From Scatocola faecipullorum (lineage in GTDB: Bacteria; Pseudomonadota; Alphaproteobacteria; RF32; CAG-239): a stretch of DNA of 64,000 nucleotides. The notes beneath the pieces were generated by a model. The model had not been told where the DNA came from and did no database searches. It saw nothing but the letters and a program-made list of their open reading frames with translations. The position numbers and the translations under genes are program-made. Positions 48,670-58,017 of the stretch are shown here, piece by piece; position 1 is the stretch's first letter; the number at the start of each line of letters is the position of its first letter. Location: the NCBI GenBank assembly GCA_018714685.1, contig DVNC01000028.1:49564-113563 (forward strand). The letters run 5' to 3'.

Positions 48670-49143
48670 ATGAAAAACTTAACCAAAGCTCAAAAGATCT
48701 TAATAGTTCTGTCCATTTTATGGGAAATAATTGCTCTGGTTATTTCTTATCAAACTCAAAGAGTAAGAGGGATAGTTGTCGAATATTTAAATCTTAAGGA
48801 TTTTATCCTTGCTTCTCTGCCAGTTATTCTTTTATGGTCTGTTATTTGGATATGGGGGTTTAATTGGTTAAAAAAAATAACAAATAAAAAAATATTAGAG
48901 AATATTAAATATTTATTTTCTTTTTTGTTTGTTTTAAGTAAGTCAATGTTAAAGGCTGCTTGGTACTTTTTTATTTTTATATGTATTGTTGGCGGGATTT
49001 CCTATATTTTGAAATCAGCACCCCCCATAGTAATAAAAACTAATAAAAATACGTCTGAACAAGTTTATGAACAAACAACAAAACCGTGGAAAATGAACTG
49101 GGAACAAAGTAAAAAGAATAATATTATAAATGAGGAAAAATAG
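48670..49143 (+). CDS. AT-rich membrane protein with a C-terminal virion-like PW-MNWEQ peptide
   Basis: 157 residues with three hydrophobic segments (ILIVLSILWEIIALVISY, FILASLPVILLWSVIWIW, AAWYFFIFICIVGGISYIL) and a cytoplasmic or periplasmic tail. The tail contains KPWKMNWEQSKK, nearly identical to the N-terminus KPWEMNWEQGN of the 2000-residue virion protein at 51964. The gene is very AT-rich compared with the virion genes around it and has an AAAAGGAG site. It is probably an accessory gene; the shared peptide hints at contact with the same virion partner. Confidence 0.7.
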   Translation: MKNLTKAQKILIVLSILWEIIALVISYQTQRVRGIVVEYLNLKDFILASLPVILLWSVIWIWGFNWLKKITNKKILENIKYLFSFLFVLSKSMLKAAWYFFIFICIVGGISYILKSAPPIVIKTNKNTSEQVYEQTTKPWKMNWEQSKKNNIINEEK

Positions 49144-49212
49144 TTTTACAAACAAGCATGAAGGCAATGATTGCCGGATGTAATTAAATATTAAAATTAT
49201 TAATAAAATATA

Positions 49213-49241
49213 TTGACTTTGAAGATAAAAATTGTTATATA
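49213..49241 (+). promoter_or_regulatory. Promoter for the structured RNA and Abi gene
   Basis: TTGACT (49213-49218), a 17-base spacer and TATATA (49236-49241), so transcription should begin near 49248, just before the structured RNA. Confidence 0.75.
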
Positions 49242-49247
49242 ACAAAT

Positions 49248-49310
49248 CAACAAGCTCCCCCGCTAAAGACACTTCGTGTGTACAGCGAATATGGGGAGCA
49301 TTTCTTATAT
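49248..49310 (+). ncRNA. Candidate AbiF-associated structured RNA
   Basis: Three stacked stems: GCTCCCC (49254-49260) with GGGGAGC (49293-49299), CGCT (49261-49264) with AGCG (49284-49287), and ACAC (49269-49272) with GTGT (49276-49279) around a three-base loop. No T run follows it. It lies between a promoter and an Abi_2-type gene, as described for the abiF RNA motif. The ends of the transcript are estimates. Confidence 0.7.
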
Positions 49311-49328
49311 TAGGGATTACAAAGACTT

Positions 49329-50384
49329 ATGGATATTGAAGAATTAAATACAGTACCGGAAAGTGAATTCTCTGTTGGAAATTTTGCTAAAGAAGCTAAA
49401 AATGCAAAAGATTTGATAGATTTATTAATTGAAAGAAATATGAAAATAACAGAGTCTCAAAAGGAAGAGGCTGTGGAATTTTTGTCATTGGTTAATTATT
49501 ATAAAATTTCTGGTTATTGGTTTAAATTTCAAAATAAATGGTTAAAAAAAGAAGAAGGTAATGCAGATAAATTTGTAGTGCCTGTAACTTTTCAAAATAT
49601 AATTGACATTTATCGTTTTGACACAAAACTACGCTCACTATGTTTAGATGCACTGGAAAAAATTGAAATTTGTGTAATGTCGCAAATTTGTAATCATATG
49701 TGTATCAATTATGGAGCTTTTTGGTATGGCGATTCCCAATATATAAAATCAATATATAAAACGGATAAAAGTAAAGATAAAAGATTGGTTATTGACTATG
49801 CTTCATTTCGTGCAGAAATTGCTAAAATTATTGTTGATAATCGCTTTACTGATTCGACATTAAAAAATTTTTACAACAAATATAATAATAAATTTCCCCC
49901 ATTCTGGATGATTGCTCAATTTTTGACTTTTGGAAGTATTGCCAGACTCTATTCTGCATTACCAGTTAAAGATCAAAGAGAGATTGCCGCAAAGCTGAAA
50001 TTAAACAGCCGATATTTGGAGAGTGTTTTACAGGCCTTATCTTATATCCGAAACATATGTGCTCATTACAAAAGATTGTGGGATCGTTCTTTAGGTATTG
50101 TTGTGCCAAATATTAAATTAGAAACAACTTTACGCGAAACATATAGATATAATTATAAGTTTCATAAAATACCAAATGTTAATGATAATCACTTTTTTCC
50201 TGCTTTTTATACGATTTCTTTTTTACTCAGTATTATAACTCCTTACAGTAAATACAGTTCTCTAGTAAAAAAGTTAATTGATAAGTACAACGGTAGAACA
50301 AATCTTATAAACTATGAAGAAATGGGATTTCCGGACGAATGGGAAGATTTGCCGTTGTTTGAGAAAATGTTGGAAAACGAATAA
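49329..50384 (+). CDS. Abi_2/AbiF-type abortive-infection protein with HEPN motif
   Basis: 351 residues. The Abi_2 start is AKDLIDLLIERNMKITES followed by VEFLSLVNYYKISGYWFKF. The HEPN RNase motif RNICAH (Arg241-x4-His246) sits in ALSYIRNICAHYKRLWDRSL. Proteins of this family defend against phage, probably by cutting RNA, and AbiF members work with a small upstream RNA. The gene is AT-rich, has no strong ribosome-binding site and is inserted between the gp14-like and gp15-like virion genes with its own promoter. Confidence 0.85.
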   Translation: MDIEELNTVPESEFSVGNFAKEAKNAKDLIDLLIERNMKITESQKEEAVEFLSLVNYYKISGYWFKFQNKWLKKEEGNADKFVVPVTFQNIIDIYRFDTKLRSLCLDALEKIEICVMSQICNHMCINYGAFWYGDSQYIKSIYKTDKSKDKRLVIDYASFRAEIAKIIVDNRFTDSTLKNFYNKYNNKFPPFWMIAQFLTFGSIARLYSALPVKDQREIAAKLKLNSRYLESVLQALSYIRNICAHYKRLWDRSLGIVVPNIKLETTLRETYRYNYKFHKIPNVNDNHFFPAFYTISFLLSIITPYSKYSSLVKKLIDKYNGRTNLINYEEMGFPDEWEDLPLFEKMLENE

Positions 50385-50401
50385 ATAAAATTTAATTAAT
50401 T

Positions 50402-50429
50402 AAACCCTGCTTTTTGGCAGGGTTTTTTT
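50402..50429 (+). terminator. Terminator after the Abi gene
   Basis: Stem ACCCTGC / GCAGGGT, loop TTTTTG, then T run. It closes the accessory island. Confidence 0.85.
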
Positions 50430-50446
50430 ATGGAGTAAAAAAGAAA

Positions 50447-51964
50447 ATGGTTGAAACGCGTTTTGATAAAATCGTTGTCCGTTCCAAACTGCCGACACCG
50501 TTTGCCAGTGCCGAGGCTTTCGGCGCCGGCGCAGGCAGAGCTTTGCAGCGCACCGGTGCCGTTATGGCAAACGTGGCAGACAAGGCTTTGGTCGAAATTG
50601 ACCGGCAGAAGCAGAAAGACGCCGTCAACAAGGGTATGCAGTTTGAAAACTCTTTTGATAAACTGCGGCGCGAAAAGGTAAACAGCGATTATCTGACGCG
50701 CAAAGGGCAGGCGGCGCTCGGTACGACGGCAGCATGGGAGAAAGACGCGGAAGAATGGTATAATCAGCAAAAAGAGCTGGTTACCAACGATTATGACCAG
50801 AAAATTTTAGATGAAATCTACCGCCGCCGCAACGGAGCCACGCTCGACACGCTGACCCGATTCGAAGCGCAGGAAAAAGAGCGCTATTATGAAGAAAACA
50901 CTGCCAACCGTTTGAAGTCGGCGCTGGACGATGCTCTGGCAAATTATAAGGATGACAGACTGGTAGCGCAGGCCTACAACTCCGGGCTTGCCGCCTTGCG
51001 CGTCAACTATGCCGACCGGCCGGATTTGCTGTCGGCCAAAGAAAAGGCATATAAAAGCGATTTTTACAAAACGCAGACCTTACGCAGGGCTGACGATGAT
51101 GCCAATGCGGCGGCCGCTTATTATCAACAGCATAAAGCGCAAATTGCTGGCAGCGAACATCAGGCGATTGAGAAACTGATAGAAAAGAGCAAACAATTTC
51201 AGGCCGAGTTGCCTTCTAAGATGCTGGAAAAGCAGGTTAAGGCGGCGGATATGCAGGTAAAAATCAGCCAATATGAAAATCAGCGGGATTTTGATAAAGA
51301 GACTGCCGGAATGGATGACAGTGGCAAACTTCGGTATTTGCGGAAAAATGAAGGGCAATATTCCGGCGACTGGTTCAAAGCTAAGCAGAAAGCCCTGCTG
51401 TCGGCTAAGGGAATCACCGCCGAGACCCGGGCGGAAACGGCGCAGGAAATTCTGCTGGATATTACAATGCTGGATAAAAACAACGAAGTTGATTATTTGA
51501 ACGGCGCGCAAAAGGTTCTGACAAAAATTGAAAATGAATATGCCGAAGGCCGGTTGTCGCCGACAGACCGCAAGACCTTAACCGCGCAGGTTTACAGGGA
51601 ACAAAGCAAACAGGTCGATTATCTGAAAACAAACGAAGATGATGCCGTCTGGTGGCGTTTGGGCGATTTTACCTATAAGGACGCAAACGAATATATTGAA
51701 GAAAATTCATCATCACCCGGAAATAATAGCAAACTTTTGCTTGATTATTTCCGCAAGATTAATGACGGCGGAAAATACGACAATAAGCAAAAGCGGGTCA
51801 TTTTAAGCAATATTGTCAATAAACAAAAGCAAGCCGACCTGTTGGCGGCCGTAAACGGAAATTCGGCTGAGAGAATGAAAATGCCGGAAATCGGAACGGT
51901 AGTCAGCGGCTATCGCTATAAAGGCGGCAATGTGAATGATCGGAAATCTTGGGAGAAAATCTAA
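50447..51964 (+). CDS. Internal virion protein, gp15-like
   Basis: 505 residues from the ATG at 50447 (MVETRFDKIVVRSKLPTPF), GGAG upstream. Long helical, Gln/Lys/Asp-rich sequence (AQEKERYYEENTANRLKSAL, AYYQQHKAQIAGSEHQAIEK), like the podoviral internal core protein that forms part of the DNA-ejection tube. The stop overlaps the start of the 2000-residue protein (TAATG). Confidence 0.78.
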   Translation: MVETRFDKIVVRSKLPTPFASAEAFGAGAGRALQRTGAVMANVADKALVEIDRQKQKDAVNKGMQFENSFDKLRREKVNSDYLTRKGQAALGTTAAWEKDAEEWYNQQKELVTNDYDQKILDEIYRRRNGATLDTLTRFEAQEKERYYEENTANRLKSALDDALANYKDDRLVAQAYNSGLAALRVNYADRPDLLSAKEKAYKSDFYKTQTLRRADDDANAAAAYYQQHKAQIAGSEHQAIEKLIEKSKQFQAELPSKMLEKQVKAADMQVKISQYENQRDFDKETAGMDDSGKLRYLRKNEGQYSGDWFKAKQKALLSAKGITAETRAETAQEILLDITMLDKNNEVDYLNGAQKVLTKIENEYAEGRLSPTDRKTLTAQVYREQSKQVDYLKTNEDDAVWWRLGDFTYKDANEYIEENSSSPGNNSKLLLDYFRKINDGGKYDNKQKRVILSNIVNKQKQADLLAAVNGNSAERMKMPEIGTVVSGYRYKGGNVNDRKSWEKI

Positions 51965-54900
51965 TGAAACCTTGGGAAATGAATTGGGAACAAGGCAATA
52001 CGGCGATTGAGCCTGCTTCGGCAACCCCGGCAGAGCCGTGGAATAATAATTGGCAACAGGCGGAAAACCCCGAAATTGATGTTAATGCCTATAACGGAAC
52101 GTCTTTGATTGGCGAACCCGGCGAAGATGCAAAACCTTTTGAGAAAATGAGCTTGTTTATGAAAAAGCTTTTTACCTTTGAGGTACGCGATGCAGCAGAA
52201 AACCGAAAAAACAATCCGAGGATTCAGACATTGGAGAAACTGCGGCGCGAAGGCTTTGATGATGTGAAATGGGGCGAGGTCGGAAAATCGGCCGTACGCG
52301 GTTTTTTTGAAGTAGGTAAAGGTGTCACGGCAAGCCCGCTTAAAATATATGGCGACTGGGCCATGGATAACCGGGACACCAGCCTGATGACGCCGCGGGA
52401 AAAAGCAGAAGTTAAAAGAAACAACTTTCATGCTTCGTTATATAAACGCCTTGGCGAAGGTATCGAAAAACTGTGGAATTTGGGGCTGAATGCCGAATGG
52501 CTTAAACAGGATGAGGAAATTTTTGAAGGTTCCTTTGTTGAAAATCCGTCAATGACGCGTGCTCTGTCTCTGGGGGCTTCGGCAGCTCCGTCCATCGGCT
52601 GGCTCGGCGGTCTTGCCAAATTGACCGGTTCCACGACTTTGGCAAGCGTTATGCTGGCCGGAGCCGATGCCGACGACATTTATTTTGAGGCAAGAGAGGC
52701 CGGAGCAAGCCAGAATAAAGCGCTGAGTTTGTTTGCCGCCGGGACAGCAGGAACGGCAGCGTTTGACAAATACGGATTTGAACGGATGTTCAGCCAAAAA
52801 GTGACGGCTCCGTTGGCTAAAAGAGTGGTTAATTCAATGTTGTCCGAAGGGGTAACGGAAGGGACGCAGACCCTCTGGCAGAATATGGTTAAAAAATACG
52901 GTTATGACGATTCTCAAGAGCTTTGGGAAGCTGTTATAGAATCCGTCATCGGCGGCGCTTTGAGCGGTGGAGCCGTTTCGGCTGCCAATGCGGGATATAT
53001 TCGTTTGCAGGATGTCCGAGGGCGTTTGAAAGAAAAGGGTATGACTGATAATGGTTTGGATCAGGTGCAGGAAACGCTGGTTCAGGAAATGGGTTTCCAT
53101 CGGGAGGGATTGGAACCATTATTTCAGACCCGTATAGAACAGTCGCTTAACAAACTGGATGACTTTGTCAAACAAAGCGAAGAAACGGCAGATGCCAAGA
53201 AAACGCAGCAGATTAAAGCCGATTTGGACGAAGTTTATAATAAAGTATTCGAGCGGATTAAAACAAGCGATACCGACAAAGTTGCCGCCGCGCAGGCCAA
53301 AGTTGTTCAGGGGGTCGCCTTATGGGGAAGCCAAGAGCTTGGAATCTCTCCGCTGGAGTATTTTGAACAGCGTTTTCCGCGGATTGAAAGAGTGGCATAT
53401 CGGGACTTCGCCCGACGTCTTAACGAAGCAAAACGCGCCGGAGAGGTTGCCGAAATCAATTTATATGAGGCTTTGAAAAATCCGGCACATCTGAAAGGGC
53501 AGAAAGTCAAAGACACTCGTCAAAGCCTGACGCAGTTTTTGAAGCAAAACGGCGGATTAAAAGATTTTGGCGGCGAATTAAAGGCTATGGATGCTGACAA
53601 GCAGGTTATCGGATTAATCAATAATAAAAACGGTCGAAATCTTGACGATATGGCGCTGGCCGCGTGGGAAGCCGGATATTTTCCGCAAAACAGCGAACGT
53701 CCGACGGTTAATGATTTGCTGGACGCTATCGGCGAAGAATTGGGCGGCCGCAAACGGTATAATGAAGAGGCGCCGTACAGTCTGGAAGATGAAGTCAACC
53801 AACTGGCCGAAGATTTGGACCGCATAAATATTGACTGGCGTAATATGGAAGCCCCGGAAATTGAAATGGCTGTCGATGCCTATATGGAACGGCAGCGCGC
53901 CTATAATGAGGAAATGGGACAGGAAGATATCGGCAGCGATGAGTTGCCTTGGTTTCAGCTTCCGGTTCAGGCTTATAACAAACAAGGTAAGGCAGATGTT
54001 AATTCAGAGGCCTTTAAGCGGTGGTTTGGCGACAGCAAGGTCGTGGATGAAAGCGGTCAGCCGCTTAAAATGGTTCATTTTTCTGGCAATGAATTTTCTC
54101 AATTTGATAAGAACCGGACAGGAATAAATAATGATGAATCCGCGGTGGGTTTTTGGTTTGCTGACAAGGACGATTTTGCCTTTAATAATGAATACCACCC
54201 TGTAAGGTATGATGTTTATCTTAAAATGGATAATCCTCTTATTATTGAGGGAAAAGGCACAGAAACTAATCCTTGGGCTGATACTGATATTGATAATCTT
54301 GACCCGTATACAAAATTTGAAAAAATGTTTAATGACCTTATGTATCAAGACCCTCAAATGTGGGATGAAAGAGTAAGCGAATCATTATATGGCGGCTTTG
54401 AAACACAAAAGATTAAACTGCATTTTGCAAACCTTTCGGAGGAAAGAAAAAGAGAAGTCATAAAAAGCATTGTCGATAAATTGAAAACTCAGGGGCATGA
54501 TGGCATTATTATAAAAAATACCCAATTTGATTCTGTTAATCCTGATGAAAAAATAAATCAATACGTAGTTTTTGAGCCCAACCAGATAAAGTCCGTCTAT
54601 AACCGCGGGACATTTGACCCGAACAATGACAATATTTATTATCAGGCCGAGAAAGTGGCTTTTTCGCCATCAAATCAGGATAAAAGAACTTATATTGAGG
54701 ATTTGCGCGCAGTTGAGCGCGGCGAAGACAGCAGAATACGAGTTGGCGAATTGCCGGTTGTATATCAGGAATTAGGCTTGTCGAAAGGTTTGGTGCGGAC
54801 AAATAAAGACGTTATTTTAAAAGACAGCATCAAAAAACATTCTGTGCCGCAGAGTGTTGTTGAAAATCTGCCGGATTTGTTTGCCGATCCGTTGATGGTT

Positions 54901-57900
54901 ATGGATTCAAGAACTGTTGACGGCCGATTATTGGCTGTTGTTGATGCAGTAGACAGTAACGGACAGCAGATTGTTGTTGCAATCGCTCCCAATACAAAGG
55001 GCGAAAAGGGTTACCATTTTATTCCCAGCTTTTATGGAAAGAATAAATTAAGCGAATTTATTGAAACAAATATAAGAGAAGGGAATTTAAAATACTTGAA
55101 GAGTTCCCAGGCGCTGGACTCGCTCCAATTGCGGCCGCAAGCGAAAACCCTGCTGAACTCTTTAGATAATAATATACTGCAAAAGTCTGATATTGTCAAG
55201 ACGATGTATCAAGATCAGACTTTGTATCGCGACCCTAAAGGTGCGTTTAGTCAACGAATAGACCGCCGGGCCGTCATTTCGCTGTTTGAACGGGCGGATG
55301 CCTCGACTTTTATGCACGAAACCGCACATTTCTTTTTTGAAGAATTAAAGGCTTTTGCGCCAACCAGCGAAAAATCTGCCCAAATGCTGAAAACAGTCAA
55401 CGATTGGCTGGGCAGCGACGGTGCAAGCTATACCGTTGAACAGACGGAGCAGTTTGCCCGCGGCTTTGAACAGTATCTGCGCGAAGGCAAAGCGCCGAGC
55501 AGCTATCTGAAGCGGGTGTTTGACGCATTTATGAACTGGATGCGGAATCTGTACAAGACGGCAAAAGAGCTTAATGTCAAGCTGAACGACGAAGTTCGCG
55601 GTGTTTACGGCGAGATTTTGGGCGGTGCGGATCTGGACAGATACATGGATGCGCCGGTTGCCGAAGTCTTGGGTCAGACAAAAAGATATTGGAAAGCCAA
55701 GCGCGAGGCGATGGACGATATTTATAAACAGAATGTTGATGCCAAAAAAGCTTCGGCGCGGTTGTTTAAGCGCGGGCGGGAAACGATGCAGAATGTTTAT
55801 ACCGATATGCGTAACTATTTGTCTGACGCCATTGTGCCGCTGGAAGAGGAAATCAAACAGATTTCGCCGGAATTGTATAATATGAACCGCCGTCTTGAAA
55901 TTGATAAGCTGCAGAAAACAAGCGCGTATTATAAGCGGGTAAAAGGGTTTGTTGACGGTATGCAGAAAATGGATGCGCCGGATTTTTACACTTTTGACCT
56001 GGCTTTGAAAAACCGTGATGTTGACACGGTGCAGCGCCTGCTGGAAAAATATGCCCTGACGGACGGGTTTGCGGAAGTCAGAAACATTTTGGACGATTTG
56101 CGCGAGCAAATGATTGACGTCGGGGTAGATGTGGCCTATATGCCGGATTATTTTCCGCGTAAAATTAAGGATGCCGACGGTCTGCTTGATTATGTGGAAC
56201 AGGAATTCGGCGGCCGGCCGGAATATTCCATTATTCAGAAAATGATTGAGGAAAAGCGCAAAGACGGCAGAATCAGAACCAAAGAAGACGAAGCGCAGAT
56301 TGTCAATTCATTAATAAGAGGCTATGCCGGCGGCATAAGCATTGCCAAAATCGGCAACGTCAAAGAGCGTTCAATTGATGTCGTCGATCAGTATATGAAC
56401 CGCTTTTATAAGGTGTCAACGGATGCGTTAACCGATTATATTTCGGGCGCGGTGCAGATGATTGAGAATAAAAAGTATTTTGGCCGGGAAACCAAAGAAC
56501 TGCAAAATCTGCGCAAAATGGTGGCAAACAGGGAAACGACAATCGCGGATTATAAAGCGATGGAGCCGAAAGAAGCCAAGTGGAAGGAGATCAAGGCCAG
56601 AAACTACAAAATCGGAGCGGTGGAGGCGCAAATCAGAAATACATATGATAAAGACGTTAAAGCCGAATTGCAGGACCGCAAAACCAAGCTTGAAGCCGAA
56701 GTTGAGTTTTTACGCAACCGGCGGGCCGAACAGGTCAAAGAAATTGCTATTAACCGCATGGAAGTTGAACTGGCGCAGGTTAAAAAAGAAGTTGATGACT
56801 TGGCGGACAGTAAAATTGAAAATTCGGTCGGTAATCTGCTTCTGGAAATGGCCGAACAGGGAAAAATCAGCCATACGCAGGAATTGCGGCTGAAAGAACT
56901 GCTGTTGGCGCGTTTTTCCAATCAGGGATTGGGCAACGAGTTTTTGCGGCTGTTGCGCGACGGCGGCTATATTTGGACGCTGGGAAACTTTGAAAGCGCA
57001 ATCACGCAGTTTGGCGACCTTGGAACCTCTGCTTACAAAAACGGTTTGTGGAACACGGCTTTTGAATATGTGAAGGCTTGGCAGGGAAAGTCTGAAATTA
57101 CGATTAACGATTTGGGGCTTGAAAAAATTATCCAAGATGGAGGTTATGCAGATACAAGCGCATGGTCTAAGGCTTTGGATAAAGTGCTGAAATATACCGG
57201 CTTTGAAAAAATGGACAAGATTGCCAAACAAACGCTGGTTAATTCGGCAGTTCGAAAGGCCCGAGCAGATGCAAAGGCGGAGAGTCCGGAGCTGGAAGCC
57301 TATCTGCGGCATGAATTTGGCGAAAAGTGGGTTGATGTTAAAGAAGATTTGAAAACAGGCGCCGTAACTGACGAGATTATGGAGTATGCAATGTTTCAGC
57401 TTCTGGACGTTCAGCCGATTACAATCGACCAGATGCCGCGATATTATGCCGAGGGCGGCAAAAAAAGGCTGTTCTACATGATGAAGTCTTATTTTATCAA
57501 GCAGCTCAACGAATATCGCAAGATTTGTTTTGAAACGGCAAAATCTAATCCGCGCAAGGCGGTGGTCGATATGACCCGATTGACGGTTTATCTGATGCTG
57601 TTTAATGCCGGGGCGGATGTGTTGAAAGATTTATTGTTCGGCCGTCCCGTTAATGTGCCGGATTCGTTGGTGGATAATATTTTTATCGGCGGGTCAATCA
57701 ATCGTTATCAGGCCATGAGCGTTAAGCGTGAGGGATTATTTAAAACTCTGCAAAAGCAGTTGCTTTTCCCGGTTATGCTGGACGAGCTGGTTGTCGATAT
57801 TCTGAGCGATAAAGAGGTTAAAAACTGGGAAACATGGAAAAATGTGCCTTGGGCAGGCCGACCATGGTATTGGTGGATCGGCGGCGGGCATTTGAAAACG

Positions 57901-57966
57901 TTGAAAGAAGAGAAAAAAGCACGCAACGAACGGCGAAACCAGCGTCGGCGCCGCCGTGATGATTAA
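51964..57966 (+). CDS. 2000-residue internal virion polyprotein-like protein: ART, MuF-C and zincin domains
   Basis: The counterpart of T7 gp16 by position. Residues 1-35 carry two tryptophan peptides (KPWEMNWEQ, EPWNNNWQQ). Hydrophobic stretches lie at ~200-345. An ADP-ribosyltransferase-like PolyVal domain is at ~680-885 (FKRWFGDSKVVDESGQPL, VGFWFADKDDFAFNNEY). A MuF-C-like domain is at ~910-1070 (GELPVVYQELGL, VVENLPDLFADPLMVMDS). A zinc-peptidase motif HETAH is near residue 1117 (FMHETAHFFFEEL). The remainder is helical, ending in RRNQRRRRRDD. Such proteins are ejected into the host with the DNA. No transglycosylase motif was seen. Confidence 0.85.
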   Translation: MKPWEMNWEQGNTAIEPASATPAEPWNNNWQQAENPEIDVNAYNGTSLIGEPGEDAKPFEKMSLFMKKLFTFEVRDAAENRKNNPRIQTLEKLRREGFDDVKWGEVGKSAVRGFFEVGKGVTASPLKIYGDWAMDNRDTSLMTPREKAEVKRNNFHASLYKRLGEGIEKLWNLGLNAEWLKQDEEIFEGSFVENPSMTRALSLGASAAPSIGWLGGLAKLTGSTTLASVMLAGADADDIYFEAREAGASQNKALSLFAAGTAGTAAFDKYGFERMFSQKVTAPLAKRVVNSMLSEGVTEGTQTLWQNMVKKYGYDDSQELWEAVIESVIGGALSGGAVSAANAGYIRLQDVRGRLKEKGMTDNGLDQVQETLVQEMGFHREGLEPLFQTRIEQSLNKLDDFVKQSEETADAKKTQQIKADLDEVYNKVFERIKTSDTDKVAAAQAKVVQGVALWGSQELGISPLEYFEQRFPRIERVAYRDFARRLNEAKRAGEVAEINLYEALKNPAHLKGQKVKDTRQSLTQFLKQNGGLKDFGGELKAMDADKQVIGLINNKNGRNLDDMALAAWEAGYFPQNSERPTVNDLLDAIGEELGGRKRYNEEAPYSLEDEVNQLAEDLDRINIDWRNMEAPEIEMAVDAYMERQRAYNEEMGQEDIGSDELPWFQLPVQAYNKQGKADVNSEAFKRWFGDSKVVDESGQPLKMVHFSGNEFSQFDKNRTGINNDESAVGFWFADKDDFAFNNEYHPVRYDVYLKMDNPLIIEGKGTETNPWADTDIDNLDPYTKFEKMFNDLMYQDPQMWDERVSESLYGGFETQKIKLHFANLSEERKREVIKSIVDKLKTQGHDGIIIKNTQFDSVNPDEKINQYVVFEPNQIKSVYNRGTFDPNNDNIYYQAEKVAFSPSNQDKRTYIEDLRAVERGEDSRIRVGELPVVYQELGLSKGLVRTNKDVILKDSIKKHSVPQSVVENLPDLFADPLMVMDSRTVDGRLLAVVDAVDSNGQQIVVAIAPNTKGEKGYHFIPSFYGKNKLSEFIETNIREGNLKYLKSSQALDSLQLRPQAKTLLNSLDNNILQKSDIVKTMYQDQTLYRDPKGAFSQRIDRRAVISLFERADASTFMHETAHFFFEELKAFAPTSEKSAQMLKTVNDWLGSDGASYTVEQTEQFARGFEQYLREGKAPSSYLKRVFDAFMNWMRNLYKTAKELNVKLNDEVRGVYGEILGGADLDRYMDAPVAEVLGQTKRYWKAKREAMDDIYKQNVDAKKASARLFKRGRETMQNVYTDMRNYLSDAIVPLEEEIKQISPELYNMNRRLEIDKLQKTSAYYKRVKGFVDGMQKMDAPDFYTFDLALKNRDVDTVQRLLEKYALTDGFAEVRNILDDLREQMIDVGVDVAYMPDYFPRKIKDADGLLDYVEQEFGGRPEYSIIQKMIEEKRKDGRIRTKEDEAQIVNSLIRGYAGGISIAKIGNVKERSIDVVDQYMNRFYKVSTDALTDYISGAVQMIENKKYFGRETKELQNLRKMVANRETTIADYKAMEPKEAKWKEIKARNYKIGAVEAQIRNTYDKDVKAELQDRKTKLEAEVEFLRNRRAEQVKEIAINRMEVELAQVKKEVDDLADSKIENSVGNLLLEMAEQGKISHTQELRLKELLLARFSNQGLGNEFLRLLRDGGYIWTLGNFESAITQFGDLGTSAYKNGLWNTAFEYVKAWQGKSEITINDLGLEKIIQDGGYADTSAWSKALDKVLKYTGFEKMDKIAKQTLVNSAVRKARADAKAESPELEAYLRHEFGEKWVDVKEDLKTGAVTDEIMEYAMFQLLDVQPITIDQMPRYYAEGGKKRLFYMMKSYFIKQLNEYRKICFETAKSNPRKAVVDMTRLTVYLMLFNAGADVLKDLLFGRPVNVPDSLVDNIFIGGSINRYQAMSVKREGLFKTLQKQLLFPVMLDELVVDILSDKEVKNWETWKNVPWAGRPWYWWIGGGHLKTLKEEKKARNERRNQRRRRRDD

Positions 57967-57974
57967 ACAACTTG

Positions 57975-58000
57975 GGCAGGAACTTGTTTCCTGCCTTTTT
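57975..58000 (+). terminator. Terminator after the 2000-residue protein
   Basis: Stem GGCAGGAA / TTCCTGCC with a 5-base loop and five T. Confidence 0.88.
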
Positions 58001-58017
58001 ATTGAGGAGAATAGCGT

